From assembly GCF_039541875.1 (NCBI RefSeq), contig NZ_BAABHB010000019.1, forward strand, positions 1 to 64,000: a stretch of 64,000 nt of DNA, written 5' to 3'. Numbering within the stretch: position 1 is the first letter of the stretch; each line of letters opens with the position of its first letter. The translations under genes were made by a program, and so were the position numbers. Origin of the DNA: Nibrella viscosa. GTDB taxonomy: Bacteria; Bacteroidota; Bacteroidia; Cytophagales; Spirosomataceae. Of the stretch, positions 25,685-34,571 are shown piece after piece. The notes below the pieces were generated by a model, which made no database searches, had not been told where the DNA came from, and was given only the letters and a program-made list of their open reading frames with translations.

Positions 25685-26467
25685 TTATTTGCCCAGCCAC
25701 TCCTTAAAATCGGTGATGCGATCGCCACTGACAAACACTTCTTCGCGCGGGGTTGGCTTAAGCTCCACCTTGAGCTTGCTGCCCGAATAGGTATGAATGT
25801 TCCGAATGGCCATCAGCGAAACCAGAAAGGCCCGGTTCACCCGGAAGAAGTCTTTCGGGTTGAGCAAAGGAATGAGTTTATCCAGGCTGTATTCGATGGA
25901 AATATGCTGGCCATCGTGGGTGGTGAGCCAGGTGGCTTTGTCTTCGTAGGAGAAATAAGCGATGTCGGTGGTGCTGATGCTGCGAATTTTGGTGCCGATG
26001 GTGACCATAAACCGGTCTTTGTACTCGGGTTTCCCGGCCTTGTTCAGCAGACTCATCAGGACGGAGTAATCCGGCTGGCCATTGGCTGCGGGCGGGGCGG
26101 ATTGCCGCAGGGATTTGAACTTGTCGATAGCTGCAGCCAGTTCATCTTCGTCGATGGGTTTCAGCAGGTAATCGATGCTGTTGGCTTTAAAGGCCTGAAG
26201 CATATAGTTGTCGTAGGCGGTGGTGAAGATAATGGGCACCTTCAGCTTCGTCTGTTCAATGATCCGGAACGCAATATCGTCTTCCAGGTGTATATCCATG
26301 AAGACCAGATCCGGCAGGTTCTCCCCGGCCTCATCGGTAAACCACTGGACGGCTTTGGCCACGGAGGGAATTCTGGCAACTACCCGGATGGCAGGGTCGT
26401 AGTCGGCCAGCAGTTTCTCCAGCCGTTTGGCAGTCAGGGATTCATCTTCAATGATAACAACATTCAT
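25685..26467 (-). CDS. LytTR-family response regulator
   Basis: A 260-residue regulator: receiver domain about 1-120 with acidic pocket IIEDES, phospho-acceptor Asp58 in PDLVFMDIHL, and conserved Lys in LLKPIDEDE. The LytTR DNA-binding domain covers about 155-258 (GTKIRSISTTDIAYFSYEDK, then FFRVNRAFLVSL). The partner kinase overlaps by four bases (ATGA at 26464-26467), so both are made together. The frame is open to 26497, but the ATG at 26467 begins exactly at the receiver. LytTR proteins bind repeated boxes spaced by about two helical turns, which are found upstream of the two flanking exported-protein genes. Confidence 0.92.
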   Translation of the reverse strand: MNVVIIEDESLTAKRLEKLLADYDPAIRVVARIPSVAKAVQWFTDEAGENLPDLVFMDIHLEDDIAFRIIEQTKLKVPIIFTTAYDNYMLQAFKANSIDYLLKPIDEDELAAAIDKFKSLRQSAPPAANGQPDYSVLMSLLNKAGKPEYKDRFMVTIGTKIRSISTTDIAYFSYEDKATWLTTHDGQHISIEYSLDKLIPLLNPKDFFRVNRAFLVSLMAIRNIHTYSGSKLKVELKPTPREEVFVSGDRITDFKEWLGK

Positions 26468-27630
26468 GGGAGCAGCGGTAATTTGATTACAAAGCAATTG
26501 TCTTCTTCGCCGGTGCTGACGGGCCGGTCGGTCAGCAGCCGGTAGCGGTTGGTGATATTTTCCAGCCCCATGCCGGTTGAGTCTTCTGCCTGCGGCCGGC
26601 GCTGTAGCGGATTGCTCACCAGCAGGTAATCGCCGGCGGTTTCAATGGTAACCACCAGCGGTTGCTCTACCGACATCTGGTTGTGTTTTACGGCGTTTTC
26701 GACCAGCAGTTGCAGGGTCAGCGGAGCAATGCCGTAGCGGCTCGCTTCCAATTCCGGTACCTTGTTGAGGATCTGCAGTTTTCCTTCAAAGCGGATGTTC
26801 AGCAAAAAGTTGTAGGCGTCCAGAAAATCCAGTTCAGTTTTCAGGCTCACCCGTTCGCTGTCGCGCTGATCCAGAATATAGCGGTACACTTTGGAGAGCT
26901 GCTTGATAAACCGCACCGACAGCTTCGGGTCTACCTCGACCAGAGAGGCCAGAATGCTGAGGCTGTTGAACAGAAAATGGGGGTTTACCTGATTGCGCAG
27001 GGCCACAAACTGTGCCTGGGTAGCCTCCCGCTTCAGTTGCTCGGCGTTGATGCGGAGCTGGGCCAGCTCGCGGTACCCCCGTCGGTTGGCCGACAGGTAA
27101 AACGCCATGAGCATAGCCAGCACCGTGAGGCCGTTGTTGGCCCGGTCGCGCCGGTTCCGGTCGTTGCTTCGGGTAGCGGGCGACCGCTGATCCGGTGCCG
27201 GCACGGTCCGCATCGCAACGGTCCGAACGCCCTGCGGCCCCCGGCCAACCGCCTTGTCGAGCTGACGCAGGAGCAGATGAAACCCTACATTGAACATCAC
27301 GGCCAGCGCCCCCGCTATCAGAAACGTGGCTAACTGAGCCGGCCATTTAACGTCGATGAGGTAATCCCGTCGGGTTCGGCTGGTAAATTTTTCTTCCAGC
27401 CATTCGGTCACGCTTAACCAGCCCGTAATGAAGAGGATCGTGAGCGGAATCTCCAGCAGCCACAGCACCCAGACGTAGCGGAACGTAAACCAGTCCCACC
27501 GGTCGATGTTGATGTAGAGCCGGATGGGCCAGTAAATAGCAAATACGGTGGTAGCTAGCCGGACTTTCTGGCTCAGGCTCAGGTTGAGCGGGACGGAAGA
27601 CTCCATCAGGCGGGATCGTTTGGTCGGCAT
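26464..27630 (-). CDS. LytS/YehU-type sensor histidine kinase
   Basis: A 388-residue membrane kinase partnered with the LytTR regulator. Hydrophobic segments lie near 22-40, 50-72, 96-120 and 164-182. A charged, Arg/Asp-rich loop at about 127-163 is unusual in length. The H-box NPHFLFNSLSIL contains His218, the N-box LTLQLLVENAVKHN the ATP-binding Asn, and GMGLENITNRYRLL the glycine box. No extracytoplasmic sensor domain is visible, so the membrane segments themselves probably sense the signal. A hairpin terminator upstream (27658-27686) separates it from the small secreted protein gene. Confidence 0.92.
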   Translation of the reverse strand: MPTKRSRLMESSVPLNLSLSQKVRLATTVFAIYWPIRLYINIDRWDWFTFRYVWVLWLLEIPLTILFITGWLSVTEWLEEKFTSRTRRDYLIDVKWPAQLATFLIAGALAVMFNVGFHLLLRQLDKAVGRGPQGVRTVAMRTVPAPDQRSPATRSNDRNRRDRANNGLTVLAMLMAFYLSANRRGYRELAQLRINAEQLKREATQAQFVALRNQVNPHFLFNSLSILASLVEVDPKLSVRFIKQLSKVYRYILDQRDSERVSLKTELDFLDAYNFLLNIRFEGKLQILNKVPELEASRYGIAPLTLQLLVENAVKHNQMSVEQPLVVTIETAGDYLLVSNPLQRRPQAEDSTGMGLENITNRYRLLTDRPVSTGEEDNCFVIKLPLLP

Positions 27631-27657
27631 AAGCTACGAACTAAAAAGAAACAATGA

Positions 27658-27686
27658 ACGGAACCGGCAGAAATTTCCGGTTCCGT
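27658..27686 (-). terminator. Terminator after the small secreted protein gene
   Basis: ACGGAACCGG and CCGGTTCCGT form a perfect 10-bp stem with a 9-base loop, 28 bp past the stop at 27714 on the minus strand. It is followed by TCATTGTTTCTTTTTAG. It isolates that gene from the kinase. Confidence 0.65.
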
Positions 27687-27713
27687 GGCTAATGGGGGCA
27701 GACGGGTCAGGCT

Positions 27714-28079
27714 TTAGGCCTGTAGCGTAACCTGCTTCTGAGCCGGGACGTTTTCAACCACTACGGTTTTCTCCACCGTCTGGCCGTCTTTCACCACGCT
27801 CAGCCGGTAGGTGCCTGCTTCCAGGTTGGTCAGGTCGAACGTCTGCCGTACGCCTTTGGCGGCATTGGCCGTGTTAATGTACAGCAGGTGGCCTACGTTA
27901 TCGTGCAGTTTGATGGTAGCGGTGGAGGTCTGGGGCGCTACGTACAGTTGCAGTTTCTGGTTAGCAGATGTAATAACGACGTCCGGAGTCGGATTGTCAG
28001 TTGATTGGGCAAACGATGCAGTACCGGCTACCAGTCCAAGCATCAGTTGGATCGTCACACGGGCAATTATCTTCTTCAT
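27714..28079 (-). CDS. Small secreted beta-sandwich protein (DUF3244/T9SS-tail-like)
   Basis: A 121-residue exported protein. Signal peptide MKKIIARVTIQLMLGLVAGT with cleavage after SFAQ. The mature part is a single immunoglobulin-like sandwich (KLQLYVAPQTSTATIKLHDN, then NLEAGTYRLSVVKDGQTVEK), close to the sandwich found at type IX sorting tails and in DUF3244. It lacks any enzymatic motif. I chose the ATG at 28079. A 7-bp inverted repeat (GTCTCAG/CTGAGAC, 28081-28117) sits in its leader. Shared promoter boxes tie it to the receptor gene across the two-component pair. Confidence 0.75.
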   Translation of the reverse strand: MKKIIARVTIQLMLGLVAGTASFAQSTDNPTPDVVITSANQKLQLYVAPQTSTATIKLHDNVGHLLYINTANAAKGVRQTFDLTNLEAGTYRLSVVKDGQTVEKTVVVENVPAQKQVTLQA

Positions 28080-28116
28080 GGTCTCAGTTGTTTTGTGTTT
28101 GTGTGTTTGACTGAGA

Positions 28117-28124
28117 CAAAGTTG
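28117..28124 (-). promoter_or_regulatory. -7 element of the small secreted protein gene
   Basis: Minus-strand CAACTTTG matches TAnnTTTG at seven of eight positions, counting the free positions, and lies 37 bases before the ATG at 28079. Confidence 0.45.
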
Positions 28125-28155
28125 CATGCCTTTTCCGGCCCCCGAAAAACGTTCA

Positions 28156-28207
28156 GGTCGAATGCCGGAAAAGGCTGGGCGAACCGGGCGTTTGGCGGGT
28201 CAAATGC
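28156..28207 (-). promoter_or_regulatory. Candidate LytTR operator of the small secreted protein gene
   Basis: Minus-strand boxes GCATTCGACC (28156-28165) and GCATTTGACC (28198-28207) lie exactly 42 bp apart, with a weak box CGGTTCGCCC (28177-28186) midway. The proximal box begins 48 bp before the end of the -7 element, identical to the receptor promoter. Both outer boxes are preceded by TCCG. A 12-bp inverted repeat (28128-28139 with 28164-28175) overlaps the proximal box. Confidence 0.55.
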
Positions 28208-28256
28208 CGGATGCACCAGTACCCATTTTAACCCGCTTCTGCCCCATTATGTGGCA

Positions 28257-28293
28257 CTGCCCAAATCCCCAATCCAAAATCCGACATCCCAAA
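28257..28293. repeat. Short degenerate AATCC repeat
   Basis: Tandem variants of CCAAATCC / CCAATCC / AAAATCC end at the acyltransferase stop. Such strings are frequent between genes in Cytophagales, as I recall. Function unknown. Confidence 0.3.
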
Positions 28294-29433
28294 TCAATAC
28301 GTAAAGCGATCCTTCAGCGAATTAACCGGCTTTTCGACCAGGTGCCACGACAGGGCCGCTACGCCGACCGTAAGCAGGTAGAAATAAAGAAATTGAAGGG
28401 GAAGCGAATCCTGCAGCACCGGCAGGTAACTCACCAGTTTGCGCCAGACGCGCAGCGTCGGATAAGAGGCCGGCGTGTGGTAGTAGTTGAACACCAGGTT
28501 GTGAAACAGGTAGAGGCCGTAGCTGATCTGACCCAGGTAGTTGCTCACCCGGTTCTCCAGCACCCACCTGACCGGCTGCCCAAAGCCGACTACAGCCCGG
28601 CCGATCAGAAAAAAGCAGAACAGCGAAGTAAAGAACCGGTCGGTCACGTCGGTTACTACGTTACGGGCCGGTTCCAGGGTTTTCAGCAAGTATAAATTTA
28701 CCGCATACAGCAGCAAACTGCCAATCAGCAGCGCGTTACTGCTGACGAGCCGGTTGAATCGCTCACGCTGGTAGATCATCAGGTAAGCCAGTATACCGCC
28801 CATGCCGAAAGCGTCCAGACAGGTAGGCATCAGCACAAACTGCGCCATCCAGGGGGCATTAGTTACAAACAGCGCCACCCGTAGAGCAAACGACAGGCCG
28901 ATGAGCCCTGCCAGCATCGGCAGAAAATGCCGGTTGGGAATAAAAAAGATCAGAAACGGAAAGAAGATGTAGTACTGCTCCTCTACCGCCAGCGACCAGA
29001 GGTGATCAATAGCACCCAGCCAGGTCTGGTGAATTACAATCCAGATATTGGTGGTGTAGGTCAGCAGCCAGCCGAGGTGTTCCCGCACCGCCGGAAATCC
29101 GACAGCCGCCAGGGCCAGAATAGTGATGTAGTAGATGGGAAAGATCCGGATGCTGCGCCGGATATAAAACGCTTTCAGGGCGTGCTGGTGGGATCGGCCC
29201 AGCCGCTCATCGTGCTGTTTGCTGATAATCAGGATACGGGTAATCAGAAAACCGCTCAGGACAAAGAACAGGTTCACCCCAAAATAGCCGAAGGGGAGCG
29301 GCACTGCTTCGCCCAGCCAGTGGTCGATCATCACCAGGGTAACGGCAATAAACCGAAGACCATCGAGCTGGACAAGGTAATTTTTCTCTTTTTTGACGGT
29401 ATCAATACCGACGATGGTAGAAGCTGGTTGCAT
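28294..29433 (-). CDS. Acyltransferase 3 family membrane protein
   Basis: A 379-residue polytopic inner-membrane O-acyltransferase (OafA/NodX-like), with about ten membrane spans. The family motifs are visible: LDGLRFIAVTLVMIDHW near 24-40 with the catalytic-type His, FFVLSGFLITRIL near 55-68, and FYIRRSIRIFPIYYI near 90-104. It would move acyl groups, usually acetyl, onto a sugar of a surface glycan. It is the last gene of the minus-strand glycan operon (32 bp after the preceding GT-C-like gene), so it probably decorates the glycan built by that operon. Confidence 0.88.
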   Translation of the reverse strand: MQPASTIVGIDTVKKEKNYLVQLDGLRFIAVTLVMIDHWLGEAVPLPFGYFGVNLFFVLSGFLITRILIISKQHDERLGRSHQHALKAFYIRRSIRIFPIYYITILALAAVGFPAVREHLGWLLTYTTNIWIVIHQTWLGAIDHLWSLAVEEQYYIFFPFLIFFIPNRHFLPMLAGLIGLSFALRVALFVTNAPWMAQFVLMPTCLDAFGMGGILAYLMIYQRERFNRLVSSNALLIGSLLLYAVNLYLLKTLEPARNVVTDVTDRFFTSLFCFFLIGRAVVGFGQPVRWVLENRVSNYLGQISYGLYLFHNLVFNYYHTPASYPTLRVWRKLVSYLPVLQDSLPLQFLYFYLLTVGVAALSWHLVEKPVNSLKDRFTY

Positions 29434-29465
29434 ACACGAAAGTAATACGAAAGCGCGAAACCGGT

Positions 29466-31151
29466 TTACTGCACGGCCACCGGTTGCGCAGACTGGCCGT
29501 TGGGTGGTTGGTCCGCAGGGCTGAACAGAATGTACTGGTTTGTCATATTCAGCCGGGCATTCGCCGGCTCGTTGGTCAGAAACCCGATCCGATAACGTCC
29601 TGGCCGGAGATTTTCTTTTGGAATCTGAGCGTAGAACAGGTTCGGGGTGGAGCGGGGGGCCTCCGGACTGGCTGGTACCCGGACGGGCTTGGCCGGCCAG
29701 GCGGCAAACAGATACTGCCGGTCCGGACTGGTCAACAGAATGTACGTGCCATTATCGGGGTGGGTTGGGGTCGGGCTGGCGGTGCCTTCCTGGACAAACA
29801 CGTATTGGTCGGGTTCTTCCCGCAGGCTGTCGAGCCGGGTGCCGGCGTCGACCGTCAGCGCGGCCGGACCGGTAAGCCGGGCTATTTGTTGGAAGAACGG
29901 CGTAGCCGAGGGGTCATGAATGGTCCGGATTACCTGCTGCTGTCCGGCCGGCGTGTTCTGTAGCCAGTTGACATACGAGACCAGGGTCTGGCGGTGCTGG
30001 TACACGATACCCTCCAGGCTCCAGTAACTGGACAGCAGGCTCAACACCACGGTACTGAGCGTAACGGAGATGGCCTCCCACCGCCGGAACGCATAAAACC
30101 GCCAGCGATATACGCTGTACAGGTAAACAACGCTCACCAGCAGGGCAGACGTGAGCCGGTTCTGTCCGGGTAGCCCGATGGCCGGAGCGCCGGGGCTGAC
30201 CGGTATGCTGGTTAACGCCAGCATGAGCAGGAAGAGCGAGGATGCCAGGAAAAAATCATCCCAGAACGGAAGGTTTTGCCGGCGGAAGGCATTTATCACC
30301 AGCCTGACCAGAAAATAGCCGCAGCCCATTACCAGCACGATACCCATCCCGACTGACAATCCCTGCTGATGATCCCGGCCGGGAAGTCCGGCGGTCAGAT
30401 CGGCAAACGAGCCAACCGTATACAAAAAAGACTCGATGCGGGCAGACAGCGACACCGCCGGAGCGGGCATGTTGACCGGCGGGAGCGCGGAGGTGGACGG
30501 GTAAACGCCCAGGCAGAGAATGAGAGTGACTGCCCAGATGGCGGCCGACCGCCAGTGTCTCTGCCGGAACAACACCAGCATACAGGCAATGAGCGCCACC
30601 AGCCCGCTGCTGCCCGAAAACAACGCCAGCACCGCCGGCACCAGTGCCACCAGCCTGATCTGGCGGCCTGCACGGGCCAGCAGGTAAAACGTAATCAGCA
30701 CCAGGACCATCTGCGAGTAGGTCTGAATAGCCGCCGTTGGCCACAGCAGCGTTTCGTAGCTTTGCAGCGAAAACAGCCAGAACGGAACAGGTATAAAGTA
30801 GACCGGCGGCAGTCCGGCCCGTCGGAAAGCGATATAAAGAATAACCAGGATACCCACCAGAAAGCCAAAGCCGATGAGGGCCAGGGCGTAGTAGTTGAGT
30901 GTACCACCAACGATCAGACAAACCAGAAATACCAGCCGCGTCAGCACAATAAGCTGCCCCTGATGCGGGTACGCCAGGTAGCGGAAGGCATGGGCCGGCG
31001 AATCCTGTGGCCGGAACCGAAGCAGTTGATCCTGCAGGGCATAGTCGTCCCGAAAGGGGAAGTTAACGGCGTAATAAGCCACCGCTACCCCAACCACCGC
31101 CACGGGCAGCAGCATAAGCAGGAACACCGGTATACGTTGGAGCGCAGCCAT
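29466..31151 (-). CDS. Polytopic GT-C-like membrane protein
   Basis: A 561-residue protein with about ten to twelve membrane spans in the first 390 residues and a beta-rich soluble C-terminal domain (about 400-550). The first periplasmic loop carries FPFRDDYALQDQ, an Asp-Asp motif placed like the catalytic acidic pair of GT-C glycosyltransferases. It is a paralogue of the gene at 31157 (RYAVNVPKWDDHALR at the same place, and the same C-terminal domain with YILLTSPDRQYLF against YVRLWSPQRTYLF). The five-base gap between them suggests one transcript. It may transfer sugar from a lipid carrier; that is inference from fold and context. Confidence 0.65.
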   Translation of the reverse strand: MAALQRIPVFLLMLLPVAVVGVAVAYYAVNFPFRDDYALQDQLLRFRPQDSPAHAFRYLAYPHQGQLIVLTRLVFLVCLIVGGTLNYYALALIGFGFLVGILVILYIAFRRAGLPPVYFIPVPFWLFSLQSYETLLWPTAAIQTYSQMVLVLITFYLLARAGRQIRLVALVPAVLALFSGSSGLVALIACMLVLFRQRHWRSAAIWAVTLILCLGVYPSTSALPPVNMPAPAVSLSARIESFLYTVGSFADLTAGLPGRDHQQGLSVGMGIVLVMGCGYFLVRLVINAFRRQNLPFWDDFFLASSLFLLMLALTSIPVSPGAPAIGLPGQNRLTSALLVSVVYLYSVYRWRFYAFRRWEAISVTLSTVVLSLLSSYWSLEGIVYQHRQTLVSYVNWLQNTPAGQQQVIRTIHDPSATPFFQQIARLTGPAALTVDAGTRLDSLREEPDQYVFVQEGTASPTPTHPDNGTYILLTSPDRQYLFAAWPAKPVRVPASPEAPRSTPNLFYAQIPKENLRPGRYRIGFLTNEPANARLNMTNQYILFSPADQPPNGQSAQPVAVQ

Positions 31152-31156
31152 AGGCG

Positions 31157-32893
31157 TTACCAGTTTTTCTCAACCGGCGTGCTGGTCGAAGGTGTGATCC
31201 TCAGCGTACGACCGGTGGGGTGAGCCTGACAGGCTTCGCCGGACCGAGCCGTAATGACTTCCAGTTGGTACACGCCCGGCGCGGGCTCCATATCTGGAAT
31301 CACCGTCTGAAAACCGGCCGAAAAAACCGGGGCCAGCCCGAACAGCACCCGCCAGTTTTGGTTCTGAACCGGGCCCGTGCTGAACAGGTACGTGCGCTGG
31401 GGCGACCATAACCGCACATATTGCTCATGGTTGGGGTTAGGGGTGGCGGGCTGCGACGTATTCTGGACAATGATCGAATGGCCGGTACGGAACACCGTAT
31501 CGATAGCGATGGCCGGTGCCGTCGCGGGCTGCATGACCTGCGCCAGGCAGTTTTCGTAAAACGCCGGTTGGTACAGGCCCGCCGGCCGGGTTGGCGGGGG
31601 CGTGTTGGTCTCGTACGACCAGTTGAACTGACTGGCCAAAAACCAGCGTCGCCACATCACCGTTTCATCCAGATAACTCAGATAAGCCGCCCAGGCCAGC
31701 ACGGTGCCAAATCCGAGGCCCGCCAGCCCGACAGGAGCCCGCCACCGGTGCGGAGCCCGGCTGACAAAGTAAACGTACAGGACAGCCAGCAGCGTAAGGG
31801 CGTAAATCTTATACCGGCTGGTGATTAAGAGTTCGGTTCCAAAGCCCACCCGCGACCAGGCAACAATGGCCCCGGTCCCGAGCAGAAAGGCAACACTGCC
31901 GCCGTAGAAATAATCGAGCGGAGAAATCGGGCGCGGGCGGGTAAGTCGGCGGCTTAGTATGAATACGTATATACCCGCACTCACCAGCGTCAGCACCCCT
32001 CCCAGAAGTATACTGAGCGGATACGCCGGAAGCCCGAGGGGAAACGCTTCAGCAGCGGCTCCGTTGAAGGCAAACCAGCCTTTCAGCAGTTGAATCATGC
32101 CGAACTGCGCGGGCGGGTTGCCCGTTGGTCGCTGGTAGTCCAGGAAATACAGGACGGTCACTACCAGGGTGCCGGCCATCCAGCCGGCTACGGTCCGTCG
32201 GGTTTCACGCCCTTCTACTGCCTGCACGATGAGCATGGCCAGACTAACCGGCCAGACAATCAGGCCGTTGCCGCTGGTCAGGGTAGCGGCCACGGCCAGC
32301 CCGAAGGCCGCCGGCCGGTAGGGGGTGTAGGCGAGCAGGTACAGACAGGCCAGTACCCAGGCTACCACCGTAAAGTTCTGCAGCGCGGCCATGCCCCAGA
32401 ACATGTTTTCCCAGTGTGAGAGGTTGAAAAGCAGCAAGGCAACCGGAGCCGCGTACCAGCGCGTAGTACCCGCACGCCCCGGCAGTTCCCTGCTCAGCAC
32501 CTTGTACAGCACCAGCAACAGGAGCAGCAGGCTGAGGTTACCCACTACCATCAGGTGGGTAAACCGCAGCTCACCCACAAGCTGGTAATCCAGCCAGGTG
32601 ATAAGTCGATCGTATACGATCCGGTGTTCGTTATGCTGGCGAAAAAACTGGTAGACTTTTCCGGCCGGCGTAGGCTCGCCGGCCAGTTGGATCAGAAAGG
32701 CCCTCAGGGCATGATCGTCCCATTTCGGGACATTCACGGCATAGCGGCTCCACAACACACCGAAAGCCACCACCGGTAAAAGCAGCAACAGCCAGCCCAC
32801 GCCCGGCCGCGACAGGATGGGAACGGCTGCTGGTAGCCCGGTGCCACCGCGTCTGCCGGCGCTGGGTGTTGGGGTGTGAATGGCCGGTTTCAT
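31157..32893 (-). CDS. Polytopic GT-C-like membrane protein (paralogue)
   Basis: A 578-residue membrane protein with about ten spans, a first-loop acidic motif (VPKWDDHALRAFLIQ) and an HNEHRIVYDR stretch after it, then a C-terminal soluble domain (about 415-578) ending in a beta-sandwich-like region. It overlaps the transketolase C-terminal gene by four bases (ATGA at 32890-32893). Together with its downstream paralogue it forms a tandem pair that probably arose by duplication. The acidic pair fits lipid-sugar-using GT-C enzymes. The acceptor and sugar are unknown. Confidence 0.68.
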   Translation of the reverse strand: MKPAIHTPTPSAGRRGGTGLPAAVPILSRPGVGWLLLLLPVVAFGVLWSRYAVNVPKWDDHALRAFLIQLAGEPTPAGKVYQFFRQHNEHRIVYDRLITWLDYQLVGELRFTHLMVVGNLSLLLLLLVLYKVLSRELPGRAGTTRWYAAPVALLLFNLSHWENMFWGMAALQNFTVVAWVLACLYLLAYTPYRPAAFGLAVAATLTSGNGLIVWPVSLAMLIVQAVEGRETRRTVAGWMAGTLVVTVLYFLDYQRPTGNPPAQFGMIQLLKGWFAFNGAAAEAFPLGLPAYPLSILLGGVLTLVSAGIYVFILSRRLTRPRPISPLDYFYGGSVAFLLGTGAIVAWSRVGFGTELLITSRYKIYALTLLAVLYVYFVSRAPHRWRAPVGLAGLGFGTVLAWAAYLSYLDETVMWRRWFLASQFNWSYETNTPPPTRPAGLYQPAFYENCLAQVMQPATAPAIAIDTVFRTGHSIIVQNTSQPATPNPNHEQYVRLWSPQRTYLFSTGPVQNQNWRVLFGLAPVFSAGFQTVIPDMEPAPGVYQLEVITARSGEACQAHPTGRTLRITPSTSTPVEKNW

Positions 32894-33804
32894 GAAGCCT
32901 GGACAAACGTGGTAAGTTGCCGGGCGATAGTGGCCGGATCGAGTCCGGACTGCTGTTGATGGAATTTCTGGTCGCCGTAGAGGCCATTTGGGTAGCCCTG
33001 AGCCGTTAAACTTATAAACCGAGCCGGTATTATGCCGTTTTGCAGCAGTTGTACCGAAAGCTGCTGGGCCAGCCCACCGATAGATACATGCTCTTCGACC
33101 ACCAGCATGGGGCGGCCGTTCCAGCGCCGGGCCAGGTCGACCGGGAGGTCCAGCGGCAGGCAGGTGGCGGTATACACATCAAACAGGCCCGCCAGCGCTT
33201 CGTTCTCCAGCGCGTTCAGGACATTGGCGGTTACCGGGCCCAGCGCCACAATAGTACCCAGCGGGTTGGTGCTGCGTACAATATGGCGGAACGAGCCGTA
33301 GGTGTCGGTACCTTCGGGTGTTTTGGGACCTACCCCCAGGCGCAGATAGCTGGGACCGGCTTCGGCCACAATGGTATCGAGCATCGGGTCGATCTCGTCG
33401 GCAAACGCCGGTACATAGGTCTTTACATGCTGGAGGCTGCTCAGGCAGGCCAGGTCTTCAATGGCGTGGTGGGTGGAGCCCATGATGCCGTAGCCGTAGC
33501 CCCCGCCGTTGCCGACCAGAAACACCGGCATTTTGTGGAGGCAGACATCGTTGCGGAATTGCTCCAGGCACCGGTACACGGCAAACGGGGCAATGCTATA
33601 CACAAATACCTTGAACCCTTTGTAGGCCATACCGGCCGCTACGCCAACCATATTCTGCTCGGCCACGCCCGCGTTGATGAAGCGCGGCCCCATACTGTCT
33701 ACCAGGTTTTCGAGCGCGTTGTACCCCAGATCGCCGGTGATGAAGACCACTCGCTCATCTGCCCGGGCAATCCGTTCGATACCCGCTGAAAATTCCTTTC
33801 TCAT
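32890..33804 (-). CDS. Transketolase C-terminal subunit
   Basis: A 304-residue protein covering the pyrimidine-binding (PYR) and C-terminal domains of a split transketolase. FITGDLGYNALENL (near residue 23) and GVAEQNMVGVAAGMAYKG (about 46-63) carry the glutamate that activates thiamine diphosphate (in GVAEQN). The C-terminal domain holds MLVVEEHVSIGGLAQ. The N-terminal half is encoded 2.9 kb upstream in the same operon. I chose the ATG at 33804, which overlaps the methyltransferase stop (ATGA). A longer start at 33819 is possible. Split transketolases in glycan loci usually work on specialised sugars rather than in central metabolism. Confidence 0.85.
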   Translation of the reverse strand: MRKEFSAGIERIARADERVVFITGDLGYNALENLVDSMGPRFINAGVAEQNMVGVAAGMAYKGFKVFVYSIAPFAVYRCLEQFRNDVCLHKMPVFLVGNGGGYGYGIMGSTHHAIEDLACLSSLQHVKTYVPAFADEIDPMLDTIVAEAGPSYLRLGVGPKTPEGTDTYGSFRHIVRSTNPLGTIVALGPVTANVLNALENEALAGLFDVYTATCLPLDLPVDLARRWNGRPMLVVEEHVSIGGLAQQLSVQLLQNGIIPARFISLTAQGYPNGLYGDQKFHQQQSGLDPATIARQLTTFVQAS

Positions 33805-34532
33805 GGCCGTTTGCGACAACTAATGATAAACTGCGCCGAAAAGAAATGTTTAACGACCGGGACCTTTTCCAGAAAAGGCTGGAAGAAATAAATAAGCTTT
33901 GCCGGACCGGTGGGGAAGAAAAACGGAACATACCCGACATAATCAAACGCCACTACTTCTCCGCCGGCATTGCGTATCCACTTTCTGAGCGTGGTCGACA
34001 GAAAAGACTGCTCCTCGTGCTCGATATGGTACTTCGACGTTTTTTCGATAACCTTTAGAACCGGGTTGTTGCCGTTAGGCTCCATGATGATGATGTTATC
34101 GCTCAGCTTAAACGCATTGCGGATGGCTTTCTCCTGATCGGTCAGGTGGTGAAGTACCCCCCGGATTACGGCCACGTCGTACTTTTTAGCCGGTGCCGCC
34201 AGGCTATCGTCCAGAATATTACTGACCGTAAACGTTACATCGGGGTACTTCTCCGAAGCGGCCTGAACAGCCTTGGCCGCCGGGTCGAACCCCTCAACGG
34301 CCAGATGCGGAAAATTCTGTTTGATCTCGTTGGTATAGGCTCCGTCGCCACAGCCAATATCCAGCAGCGTTTTGTATTCCGGTTTTATGTGGTTGAAAAT
34401 AGCCTCCGAAATACGCTTGTTGGCAACGTACGAGGAAAAAGACGCATTGGTGGTGTACAGAAAGCCGCCGTTTTCCCGGACATTCTGATTGAACACATCC
34501 ACATTTTGTTTCACTTCTGCCTTGAACTCCAT
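33801..34532 (-). CDS. SAM-dependent class I methyltransferase
   Basis: A 243-residue Rossmann-fold methyltransferase. The SAM-binding motif I is TLLDIGCGDGAYTNEI (near 55-70), motif II lies in VEGFDPAAKAV, and the post-motif stretch VAVIRGVLHHL is typical of small-molecule methyltransferases. The hydrophobic patch YVPFFFPTGPAKLIYFFQPF near 200-220 suggests a lipid-linked or membrane-near substrate. It sits between the two transketolase halves and overlaps the second by four bases, so it probably methylates the sugar made by this operon. Confidence 0.82.
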   Translation of the reverse strand: MEFKAEVKQNVDVFNQNVRENGGFLYTTNASFSSYVANKRISEAIFNHIKPEYKTLLDIGCGDGAYTNEIKQNFPHLAVEGFDPAAKAVQAASEKYPDVTFTVSNILDDSLAAPAKKYDVAVIRGVLHHLTDQEKAIRNAFKLSDNIIIMEPNGNNPVLKVIEKTSKYHIEHEEQSFLSTTLRKWIRNAGGEVVAFDYVGYVPFFFPTGPAKLIYFFQPFLEKVPVVKHFFSAQFIISCRKRP

Positions 34533-34571
34533 ACCTGTATGTTTTGAGTTTGTAACGTTATGGACTTACTA

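Noticed and set aside
30369..31223. Plus-strand open frame of 284 codons opposite the GT-C-like gene
   Set aside because: Gln/Arg/His-rich translation typical of antisense to hydrophobic coding sequence; no start signal.
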